NCBI GenBank assembly: GCA_030533445.1
Contig: CM060070.1
Coordinates: forward strand, 30,738,001-30,802,000
Reading direction: 5' to 3'
From: Cyprinodon diabolis
Lineage: Eukaryota > Chordata > Actinopteri > Cyprinodontiformes > Cyprinodontidae
Length of the DNA: 64,000 nucleotides
Shown: in pieces, positions 34,327 through 42,364 of the stretch
Numbering within the stretch: the stretch's first letter is position 1
Layout of the letters: each line of letters opens with the position of its first letter
Notes under the pieces: generated by a model
The model's database searches: none
What the model was told of the DNA's origin: nothing
What the model saw: only the letters and a program-made list of their open reading frames with translations
Position numbers and translations under genes: made by a program

Positions 34327-35252
34327 AGCATGTCTTCCGGCTCCATGGTATTCCTCAGGAAATACTCTCTGACCGCGGTCCTCAGTTCATCTCCCAAGTC
34401 TGGAAGGCCTTCTGGTCCGCACTAAACTGTAAGTCGTCACTTGTTTCTGGCTATCATCCACAGTCCAACGGGCAGACGGAGAGGATGAACCAACAGCTTG
34501 AGTCCACTCTCCGCTGCCTAACCTCAAACAACCCCGCTGACTGGAGTCAGTACCTAACCTGGATCGAGTACGCCCACAACTCTCTCAAATCAGCTTCCAC
34601 CGGTTTATCCCCATTCCAGTTTAGTCTCGGTTATCAGCCTCCACTTTTTCCTGCAGACGAGAGAGAGATCTCGGTCCATTCAGTCAACCATCACATCCGT
34701 CGCTGTCAGAAGATCTGGAAGGACACCATCGCCACCCTCAACCGTTCTTCCTGGTCCACTAAACGTTTTGCAGACTCCAAGAGACGCCCAGCCCCCCAAT
34801 ACTCCATTGGCCAAGAGGTATGGCTCTCCACACGACACATTCCCCTCAAGGGAATGTCTCGGAAACTGTCCCCGCGATTCATTGGCCCCTACAAGGTTGC
34901 CCAGATGATAAACCCTTCTGCCGTACGTCTACACCTTCCTCCGAGTCTCCGTATCCATCCTATGTTCCACGTCTCCCAGATCAAGCCTGTTGTCTCTAGC
35001 CCCCTGTGCCCTCCATCCGACTCCCCTCCACCCGCCCTGGACATCGATGGACATCCTGCCTTCACCGTCCGCCGGATTGTGGACTCCCGTCGGCGAGGTC
35101 GCGGTTGGCAGTACCTCGTCGATTGGGAGGGCTACGGTCCGGAGGATCGCACATGGGTGCCTCGCTCTTACATCCTCGATCCTTCGCTGATCGAGGAGTA
35201 TGAGAGCTCCCTCCCGTCGATGTCTTCTGGACCGCCAAGAGGCGGTCGTTGA
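34048..35252 (+). pseudogene. pol: Gypsy Pol: integrase core and chromodomain
   Basis: The integrase inserts the DNA copy into chromosomes; the chromodomain would bind modified histones and bias insertion. From 34,048 the frame reads [13 protein letters not shown] (zinc-binding cysteines) and AINFVTGLP, where asparagine (AAT, 34190-34192) replaces the usual first catalytic aspartate. A second one-base insertion near 34,236 moves the frame again. The rest then reads on: the second aspartate in LSDRGPQF, and 35 residues later the glutamate in GQTERMN. The chromodomain occupies about 35,061-35,216 ([19 protein letters not shown], then GPEDRTWVP). The stop is at 35250-35252. Confidence 0.88.
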
Positions 35253-35260
35253 GAGGGGGG
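35251..35260 (+). promoter_or_regulatory. Polypurine tract
   Basis: GAGAGGGGGG lies 3 bp before the 3' LTR and overlaps the pol stop codon. It would prime plus-strand DNA synthesis. Confidence 0.85.
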
Positions 35261-35263
35261 TAC

Positions 35264-35973
35264 TGTTGGGATCTGGAGCTGTACCACCTTCCTCCAGCAG
35301 AGTGCGCCGTGGGTCTCCAAGGGCTGGAGTCTTCCAGCACACCTGAGGCGCATCTCCTCATCAGAGACCTGCCCTATATAACCAGCTGCCAGACCTTGCT
35401 TCGACGCCGCAGTGTTGACCTAGTTTGGTTAACGACCTGAGCCTAGAACCTAGAATCTTTTCTGTCCCTTAAGTGAGATCGTGATCCTAATTCTTCCTTG
35501 TTTTTTGCCTCACAGGAAACCTGTCTCTACCTGAGGCTCTGGATGAGCTTAACCTGCCGAGATTGCCCTCGTGAGCCAAACCTGAAGATTCCTTTGTGGA
35601 CTCCCCTGCTGCTCTTGGCTAAGAGCCTGAAACTCAGATCAAGGTCTGCCTTCAAAGTCAGAAGCAAGACGCTGCTGCAACTCTTGGACTCTGCTGAAGA
35701 AAGTCTCTGGACCCAACAGTTCCTTCTCTCTCAAAGAGAAGCCCGGACACCCTCAAGGTATTCTGCTGAGTAAACAAGGATTCATAAAACTCATCACTCC
35801 GTTGTCTAATCAAACTATCATTTCTGCAGACTCCAGTGTTCCAGCCCTGACCAGTTCCTGTTCCAGTATATGATCTTGTGTTTTGTGCAAACCAAAATAA
35901 ACTCTGTTAAACTTTTCACCCAGCCTCCGTTGTGTTCTGCATATGGGCTTGAAGCTTTAGACCCATCATGACA
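35264..35973 (+). repeat. Gypsy 3' LTR
   Basis: 710 bp, preceded by a polypurine tract. It differs from the 5' LTR by seven substitutions and a 2-bp indel as counted by eye. Confidence 0.97.
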
Positions 35974-35978
35974 CTCAA

Positions 35979-36004
35979 AGGCTCTGTTGCTCATTGTCCT
36001 GTGC
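35979..36004 (-). pseudogene. Other half of the split LINE C-terminus
   Basis: This short piece rejoins the LINE at 29,950-30,182 once the gypsy and one copy of its CTCAA duplication are removed. The combined reading frame stays in phase across the junction. Confidence 0.5.
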
Positions 36005-36009
36005 AGAAT

Positions 36010-36220
36010 AAACAAATTTATTGATCTCACATTGGAGAAATTTACCTCTGCATTTAACCCATCCCCATGGGGAGCAGTAGGCTGCCATTGTGGGGCGTTT
36101 TGGGAGCAGTGTGGGGTTAAGGGTCTTGCTCAGAGACCCAGAGTGGCAGTCCATGGGAGTGGGGCTCGAACTCAGAACCTCAGGATTCCAAGCTCTATGC
36201 CCTAACCACTAGGTCACCAT
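36010..36220 (-). mobile_element. tRNA-derived SINE, minus orientation
   Basis: On the reverse strand it reads CCTAGTGGTTAGGGCATAG, GAGTTCGAGCCCC (B box, 36161-36173), GAGCAAGACCCTTAACCCC and a GCAGAGGTAAATTTCTCC tail. It is the same family as the copy at 7,174-7,365 and better preserved. A hAT element is inserted exactly at its head (36221). Confidence 0.78.
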
Positions 36221-37541
36221 CAGTGTTGGGCACGTTACTTTGAAAAAGTCATTAGTTATAGTTACTAGTTACTTCTCCCAAAAAGTAACTGAGTTACCAA
36301 CTGAGTTACTCCACAATAAAAGTAACTAGTTACTAGTAAAAGTAACTATTGCGTTACTTTTGCGTTTCTCGCCCCCTTAAACCTCACCACCCAGCCCCCA
36401 CCTTCTCGCCGTGTGTTTCCAAAGCCAGCTGAATAGAGCGGACGACAAAGACAAGAACCTGCAGAGAGTTTTGCATTTCTTGTAACTCAACGTAAATGAC
36501 ATCAGGGGGGAAAGCGATGTGAAGTTTTTTAACAGGGCATTCAGATCTGGTGAGTATATGAAATTAATAACTGGGGATGTATAATTCTGAAATCCTGTGT
36601 GTTTGGGTTGTTATAGATACTGTAACATCTATCTATCTATATGTATACTCTGTGTGTGACATAAAATATGGATCTCCATCCCTGCCACAAAGGCCATCAA
36701 ATAATGTTTAAAATAAAAAATACAGTAGTTTGAAAAGTCAGAGCATCCATCCATCCATCCATCCATCCATCCATCCATCCATCCATCCATCCATCCATCC
36801 ATCCATCCATCCATCCAGATTTCTCCCTTTATTCATATAGGCTATCATTTGATCGTTCACGCTCTCCATAGTTCTCCTGTGGCGCGAGCACAGGGCGACT
36901 GTTGCGCGCCTTTAGCGAGCATGCGCGTTTCCTGTCGCTTGCGCGGTGACTCTTGCCGCCTGCGCTGTGCGGAGATGCAGAGGAAACCGTTATGTGGTGG
37001 GGAAACGCAGCTCGACGTAACACCGGTATTTCCATGTGGAAAACGCTGTTTTGCTGCTGGAGTCATCCTCACTCTCCATCTGTCTGTGTGTTTTGTACGT
37101 TAACACCCGCCAGCGGAAACACCCACCTACCCAACTGACAGACGGAATCTCACAATTCATCAGCCATTCTCATCCTCCCCTGTCTCATGACAAGGCGCGC
37201 ACCTCTGGATGACCTAAAAAATAATCTTTAATATCTCTTAAACAAAAGTAGCACAAACAATATTTTTTTCTGCACAAATCTGCACTAACGTTGCACTAAC
37301 CATTCAGTCTATTTGCAGAGTTTTTTGACGTGGGTGGGGTGTCAGCTCACACAGCTGCGCACGAGTCCTATCATGAAAAAAGGGTTCATTGTGCGACCTG
37401 AGTAACGCGCAGTAACGGGATGTCTGCAATGGTAACTGCATTATAGTTACAGTCAAAGTAATTAGTTAGATTACTCGTTACTAAAACAACAGAATACAAA
37501 ATACAAATACAAAACTTTCAACGCCGTTAGTCCCATCACTG
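36221..37541. mobile_element. Non-autonomous hAT element
   Basis: The element starts CAGTGTTGGG and ends with the inverted copy of CAGTGATGGG. It is flanked by a perfect 8-bp duplication GTCACCAT (36213-36220 and 37542-37549), the hallmark of hAT insertion. The left arm is made of repeated GTTACT/AGTAACT words. The centre includes an ATCC microsatellite and a CpG-rich stretch (about 36,880-37,000). No transposase frame is present. The size is 1,321 bp. Confidence 0.93.
36745..36818. repeat. (ATCC)n microsatellite
   Basis: About 18 tetranucleotide copies inside the hAT element. Confidence 0.95.
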
Positions 37542-37549
37542 GTCACCAT

Positions 37550-38306
37550 TCCCCAAACATGGGATGTTATTGGCCTGGCTGGGTCGGGTTTCATGTTTGA
37601 GTTGAGATGAAGTGAGTGTTGGGTGTGAAGGACATTGTATTCTATACTGAGGTGGATGGGGAGCTAGTGCAGAGTGCTTAGAATGGGGGTGATGTGTTGT
37701 TGTTTTTGCACCATCATCCGAACTTTTGCAGCGCTTTTTTAAACACATAGCTTTTGGAGGCTCCTGTTAGGAATCCGTATAAGGGGTGCATTACAGTTGT
37801 CCAGCCTTCATGAGACAAAGGCATGGACAAATTCTCAGCTGCAGGGAGTAAGGTAGGGCTCCAGTTTGGAAAACTTACAGAGGTGTAAAAAGGAGGTTTT
37901 ACAAATGAGGTGACATATTTGTGAAAAGAAAGGTGGGGATCAAACATAATCCCCAGGATAGTAACAGATGGAGAGTTAGGACTGGTGTGGTTGAAGAATG
38001 AAACTGATATAACGGCAGGAATGTAATTGGTTAGAGTTTTTGGTTCGAATGGCTCATGTTTGTTTCTTTTTGGTTGACTGCAGGAAGTTTTCACTCATGT
38101 ACACCTTTATCTCCTCCAGATAGACGCGGGGTCAGGTTGGCTGAGAAGCAACTGGAAAGAGTGATCTGTAGATAGAGTTGAGTCTGTGCAGGGTATCCAT
38201 GGAAATTAATTACATGCCTACTGACAACATGGCCAAGCATGTCGATGGTGAAAAGTCTAAGATCAAGTATGGAGCCCTGAGGGGCCCCACAGGGGACAGT
38301 GTAACG
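37550..38306 (-). pseudogene. L2-like LINE reverse transcriptase, 3' half
   Basis: On the reverse strand, GAPQGSILDLRLFTIDMLGHV matches the GVPQGSILGP..F..YMLPLG motif of L2-type LINEs. The catalytic YADD box that should follow is decayed (HGYPAQTQLY). Downstream come VTILGIMFDPHLSFHKYV and HPLYGFLTGASKSYV, matching the thumb region (LGVIFD..LSF..H; LLYGLP). Stops and frame changes interrupt it. The upstream half continues at 40,136-40,470 beyond an inserted DNA element. Confidence 0.75.
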
Positions 38307-38649
38307 CAGGGGCGTGCACAGACATTTTGCGGGGCAGGTGTTCAGGAGGGGGGGCAGGGCACTTTTTAGCGCATGTGGATTGTGGAACACTTAATTATAA
38401 AAAAAATATATGCATGTTGAATGAAATTTGACTTTTATTTGTGACATTCTCTAAACGTGAGTTTTCAATGGAAAAAAGTCACATCACCAACAGAACAGAC
38501 TAAAGCGTACTTCTTTCATCTGGCTCATCTCCCTGTTCTCCCTCATCCTGGTCTTTTTCTGTCTCTGTGTCTTCCCTGAACTCTTCCTCATCTCCTGTCC
38601 TGGTAGATGTTGATGGTATAGAGCTTCCCTGCTGTGACTGGCTACAGTA

Positions 38650-38729
38650 TAATAATAATAACCATCATGACAATAATAATAATAATAATAATAATAATGA
38701 TAATAATAATAATAATAATAATAATAATA
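38650..38729. repeat. (AAT)n microsatellite
   Basis: AAT repeats with a few CAT, AAC and GAT interruptions, within the 1.8-kb DNA element. Confidence 0.9.
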
Positions 38730-39053
38730 GCTTTAACAAATATGCCACATTAGTTTAAATAATGGGCTATTAGGGCAACATGACTTGAAGTCTTGTCACG
38801 TGGATATGACTTATGGTAGCCTACAAAATAATAGCTATTTTAATACCTGCTGATTTTGTACAAACCACTTAAAAATAAAATGTGAACAGCTTTTAAGATT
38901 TTTCAATACGATTAACCCTCCTTTCTTGGCATTGTGCTGCAATTACTAAATCAATATACAATTAAGACAATAAAGAGACCAAAATGTGTTAATTTATGTT
39001 GCCTAACAAAACCTATACAACAGAAAACTTTTGTCTTAACACATAGATTTGTA

Positions 39054-39338
39054 CGGAAGAGGCTTAGGCCCACAAAAAAAAAAAAAAAAGATAACTGATT
39101 TTTACATTTTATTTCAGTTTAACATGGGAAAAAAAGTCAGAATTCTGACTTTTGTATTGTCAGAATTCAGTCAGAATTCTGAGATTAAAGTCGGAATACT
39201 GAGCAAAAAGTCAGAATTCTGAGAAAAAAGTCCGAATTCTGAGATTACTTTTTTCCCATACTAAATAAAATTGAAAAAACTGAAATAAAATTTAAAAATC
39301 AGTTTTTAAAATTTTTCAGTGGCCCTAATCCTCTTCCG
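39054..39338. mobile_element. Foldback MITE with 10-bp target duplication
   Basis: The ends are CGGAAGAGGCTTAGGCCCAC and the inverse of CGGAAGAGGATTAGGGCCAC. The inverted similarity continues inward through TTTATTTCAGTTT and CATGGGAAAAAA, so most of the 285 bp can fold on itself. It is flanked by TAGATTTGTA (39044-39053) and TAGATTTGCA (39339-39348), a 9-of-10 match. A long duplication of this kind suggests a Mutator-like origin; 8 bp (hAT) is possible if the ends are drawn differently. Confidence 0.7.
39133..39250. repeat. AGTCAGAATTCTGA minisatellite core of the MITE
   Basis: Five or so variants of the palindromic unit AGTCAGAATTCTGA separated by A-rich spacers form the centre of the foldback element. 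Confidence 0.85.
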
Positions 39339-40135
39339 TAGATTTGCAATTGCAAACTCTACCGAAATTATTTGTGGCCTATGTGGTCGTCCTCACGTTA
39401 TCTGTCATTGACTTGGGCTACAGTGTAAAACTTTCAGAATCAGGTTTATTGCCATTGTTAGTGAAGGAGTTCACAAACTAGGAATGTTTTGTGGTACAAT
39501 CATGCAACATGAAACATAATATGGAATAGGTAAATAAAATTATAAAAATATCTAAAAACTGTGGGTATATAGCATGCAATAAAATAGACTAATATATACA
39601 CTTAAGATAAAAATATGGATATAAAATATAAAACGTAAAATAGCATCTTACAAGGAGACAACTAGTTTATCAGGTGACCAGTCGGCAAAAATGCTTGTTT
39701 GGTGCTGCTGAATGAGACATTTTAATGCACAACAAAATGATTTGCTTGATCTGTATATTACCTGGCTAATGGGGCACGGGAGAAGCAGCCTGTCAGCGAC
39801 CGTTCCTGCTATCTGAAGACGCTTTCTGAACTGCTGTGATGCTGCGCATCTGGCATGCCCTGCGGGCGACCGCGCGAGTTCACCTGACAAAGGAAGAGAG
39901 ATAGGCTGGTCGGGTGTGCGTAAGGAGGTGGCTCATTTCGGTGCATTGTTTCAGTCGTTTTTAATGGCCCAGGTTTTCAAAAGATAATTTCAAAACCGAC
40001 CTCAGTAAAATCCTAATAATATTAATAATAAAAAAAAAATTTAAAAAAACGAGTTTCAAAAGGGCATTTTCTTTGATAAATGGCAAACTTCCTAGTGCTT
40101 TAGCACCACCTAGTGTCTATGTATGCACGCCCCTG

Positions 40136-40470
40136 GTAGGTCCATTCTGTGAGTAAGGAGTGGAACCAATAAAGGGCAGTGCCACAAAGATCAGTGCAAT
40201 GGTGGAGATGGTGCAGGGATGGATGGGATGTGGAACCAGTCAGAAGGCCTCTAAAGGTTGCTGGTGAGTCTGATGAGAGCTGTTTTACTGCTGTGATATT
40301 GTCCAAAACCAGGTACATTTTTTTCATATGAACCGTTAACCTGAGATAGTTTTGGAGCTGGGAGGAAAGAGCTTTTTATTTTATCTTTTATAATAAATGG
40401 AAGATTTGAAATTGGTCTGTTTTTTGACAGGTGTTTATGGTCCAGAGTGGATTATTTTGGAAGGGCTTTA
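40136..40470 (-). pseudogene. L2-like LINE reverse transcriptase, 5' half
   Basis: On the reverse strand, TDLCGTALYWFHSLLTEWTY matches the LSGTALDWF.SYLTDRT segment that lies just upstream of the PQGS motif in LINE reverse transcriptases. It is the missing upstream part of the LINE at 37,550-38,306, separated by the CAGGGGCGTGCA element. Upstream of this (higher coordinates) similarity fades. Confidence 0.7.
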
Positions 40471-40900
40471 ATGTCTTCACCCTATAAGTCAGAGGGGAGC
40501 AGTGTTAAAGTTTGAACCTCCAACTTATTCAAATACTTTATGGCTCAGTTTGATCTTATGTACATATTTTTTATTTATTTAAATGGCTCTTAGTTTTTTC
40601 TACAATATCACTTACAGGATTTCTCTTGAAAAAGTAGTCAGTCTTATCTTCTTTTCTGTATCTTGATTATACTAAGTTGCAAAAGACAATGAAAAGTCAT
40701 GAATCTGACTTAAATGACTGAGAAAGACCGTTTTCTGGCTCAATCTGCTACTAAATCCTGAGAAAAAACTTGTTAGCATCAAATAAGCAACTTCTTTGTC
40801 CATACAGTCCGGTGTTTCCTAAGCACAAACTCAACATAAGATTAGCTGAAGATAGGAGGCAGGACTAAACGTGGGACAGCCTGGTGTCATAGAAAAGGTA

Positions 40901-40976
40901 AGGAACAAAACAAAGGGTGAGGAACAGAAGAAAGGGTGAGGAACCGGAGAGAGGGTGAAGAACAGGAGAGAGGGGG
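40901..40976. repeat. 19-bp minisatellite, four copies
   Basis: Four adjacent variants of AGGAACAGGAGAGAGGGTG at 40901, 40920, 40939 and 40958. Confidence 0.9.
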
Positions 40977-41058
40977 CAAAGACAGAGAGTGAAAGACAGA
41001 GGAAGGAGACTGTGCTGTAGAAAAAATGTGTGGATGTTCAACCACCTTACAAAGAAAA

Positions 41059-41087
41059 GCCCCAAACAGCAAATTGCTGTTTGGGGC
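41059..41087. repeat. 29-bp palindrome
   Basis: GCCCCAAACAGCAA, one A, then the exact inverse TTGCTGTTTGGGGC. Confidence 0.95.
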
Positions 41088-42059
41088 TCTGTTGGTTCCT
41101 AGCTACTGCACCTATTTTTGTGTGCCTGGCTGTTAAGCAACTTTTTGGGTCTCAGCTTGTATTAGAGCATTTCCATGGGTCAAAGCCTTCATCAGAGTTT
41201 CTAAGTGAGTTCTATCAATCACCAGAGATTTTAGCTGGGTCCAGGTGTCCAGGAATCTTTTGTGATTTTGAGTTTTAAAGCCCTCTGTGATCTAGCACCC
41301 CTTCGTGGTCGGAAATCAACCTCTGGGGAATCTCTCTCCATGGTAGCTCTGTGAAACCTGCAAGTTTTTAGCTTTGCCACCACAGGTCTCCTGAATTCCT
41401 TGCTTCTTTGGGACGACCTTTGGGACTGGCACTGATATGACCCTGCAAACCATGAAAGTAACAACTGTACATGATATATAGTAATTCTTTATAACATGCT
41501 TTATGTTATAAAAAAATGTAATTGAAAAAATAGTTTTTGAAGTGATAAAATCACATTATGAAATCTAGTTCTTCCTTTTTCTTCTGTTGTTTAAAGAAAG
41601 CTTTTCTTAAGATGCATTTATCAATTTTTTTAAGGGAGAAAACAGAGGTGGTATACATTTTCAAGTCATTCTATGAATTTGTTTTCCTAGATTCATTTGT
41701 TTTTCAACCAGAAGAGAGCTCTGAGTGCATCCACCAAATGAGAAATTGAAGCTGTCTGATGTTTTTTAGTATGCCACACATTTTATATGTGTTCCACAGT
41801 ATCTGAATGCAGCATAGAGTATCTAGAGAATGACATAGAGAGAGGGGGAGAGAGGCAACAGCGCAGATGAGCCCCAATGACCAACAGCCGGCTCCTCTTT
41901 CAAACAGCACCACATTCTCTTTCCCTAACACACACGCAACAGCAGCACACTTACACCCACATGCAACCAAAGAACCTGAGCAGCATCAGCCTAAGCTGCC
42001 CACCACTGCTGGTGGCAGCCCCCACCGCTTCCCTGCACCGTGAAGACATAAGACGAGTT

Positions 42060-42358
42060 CCTGCTGCAGTCAGAGGCGACAAAGGAGATCCATAGATTTC
42101 CGTAGACAATTAATCAGCAGAGCACGGAAGAGCAGAAAGCGGGGGAAGGCGAGTAAATAAGCTCCAGTCCAGCTGCTGCTCCTAGTGCTGCTGGAGAAAG
42201 AAGAGGAGGAGAAGGAGGAAGGGGAGGAGGATGCTCTGTGCTTGGGGAGACAGGAGCAGCAGTGTTATCCTGTACAAGCAGCCCGGACGGCCACAAGTGA
42301 TCAGAGCATCTTCAGCCCTGTAGATGTACGAGCTCCACAGTGCAGCTTCCAGTCCTGG
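42060..42358 (+). other. Candidate non-coding first exon with splice donor
   Basis: A relatively GC- and purine-rich stretch (agaggaggagaaggagg-type) ends CCTGG before GTGAGT at 42359-42364, a strong donor site. The character fits a 5' untranslated exon of a forward-strand gene whose coding exons lie elsewhere. No downstream exon is identified in the window, so this remains a hypothesis. Confidence 0.25.
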
Positions 42359-42364
42359 GTGAGT

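Larger units (their letters stand above)
30183..35973 (+). mobile_element. Sushi/Tf1-type chromodomain Ty3/gypsy retrotransposon
   Basis: Two LTRs of 712 and 710 bp (TGTTGGGATC...CATCATGACA) enclose gag and pol, flanked by a perfect 5-bp duplication CTCAA (30178-30182 and 35974-35978). Domain order is gag with a zinc knuckle, protease, reverse transcriptase, RNase H, integrase and a C-terminal chromodomain. That order, with a chromodomain, is the chromovirus pattern; the lack of an obvious tRNA primer site plus a self-priming signature points to the Tf1/sushi group. I count seven substitutions and one 2-bp indel between the LTRs, about 1%, so insertion is recent. Pol nonetheless carries three frame-disrupting indels and an integrase active-site substitution, so this copy is not autonomous. 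Confidence 0.97.
38307..40135. mobile_element. DNA transposon with CAGGGGCGTGCA termini
   Basis: The left end CAGGGGCGTGCA matches the inverted right end TGCACGCCCCTG apart from local variation (the right end reads GTATGCACGCCCCTG). The element interrupts a LINE reverse transcriptase, whose motifs resume on either side, which fixes its boundaries independently. The terminal sequence resembles hAT elements, but I do not see a clear 8-bp duplication (GTGTAACG on the left, GTAGGTCC on the right). The superfamily is therefore uncertain. It contains an AAT microsatellite and a nested foldback MITE. A short acidic reverse-strand frame (about 38,645 to 38,503; GDEEEF, EKDQDEGEQGDEPDE) could be the end of a degraded transposase. 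Confidence 0.65.
40471..42059. other. Mostly unassigned DNA
   Basis: Contains a 19-bp minisatellite and a 29-bp palindrome, listed separately. Otherwise no gene or element was recognised. Confidence 0.5.

Noticed and set aside
34929..35361. Reverse-strand frames of 99-137 codons at the end of the gypsy element
   Set aside because: They lie opposite the integrase/chromodomain and the LTR; the similar frame at 30,073 exists because the LTR is repeated.
38567..38758. Asn-rich 63-codon frame
   Set aside because: The Asn run is the AAT microsatellite; the sense of this region in the mobile element is more likely the reverse strand.
41059..41087. Palindrome as a microRNA hairpin
   Set aside because: The arms are only 14 bp with a one-base loop; a microRNA precursor needs a longer stem and a loop.
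41260..41470. GCCCTCTGTGATCTAGCACC as a LINE C-terminal fragment
   Set aside because: A few words resemble LINE ends, but translation breaks at once and no neighbouring motif supports it.
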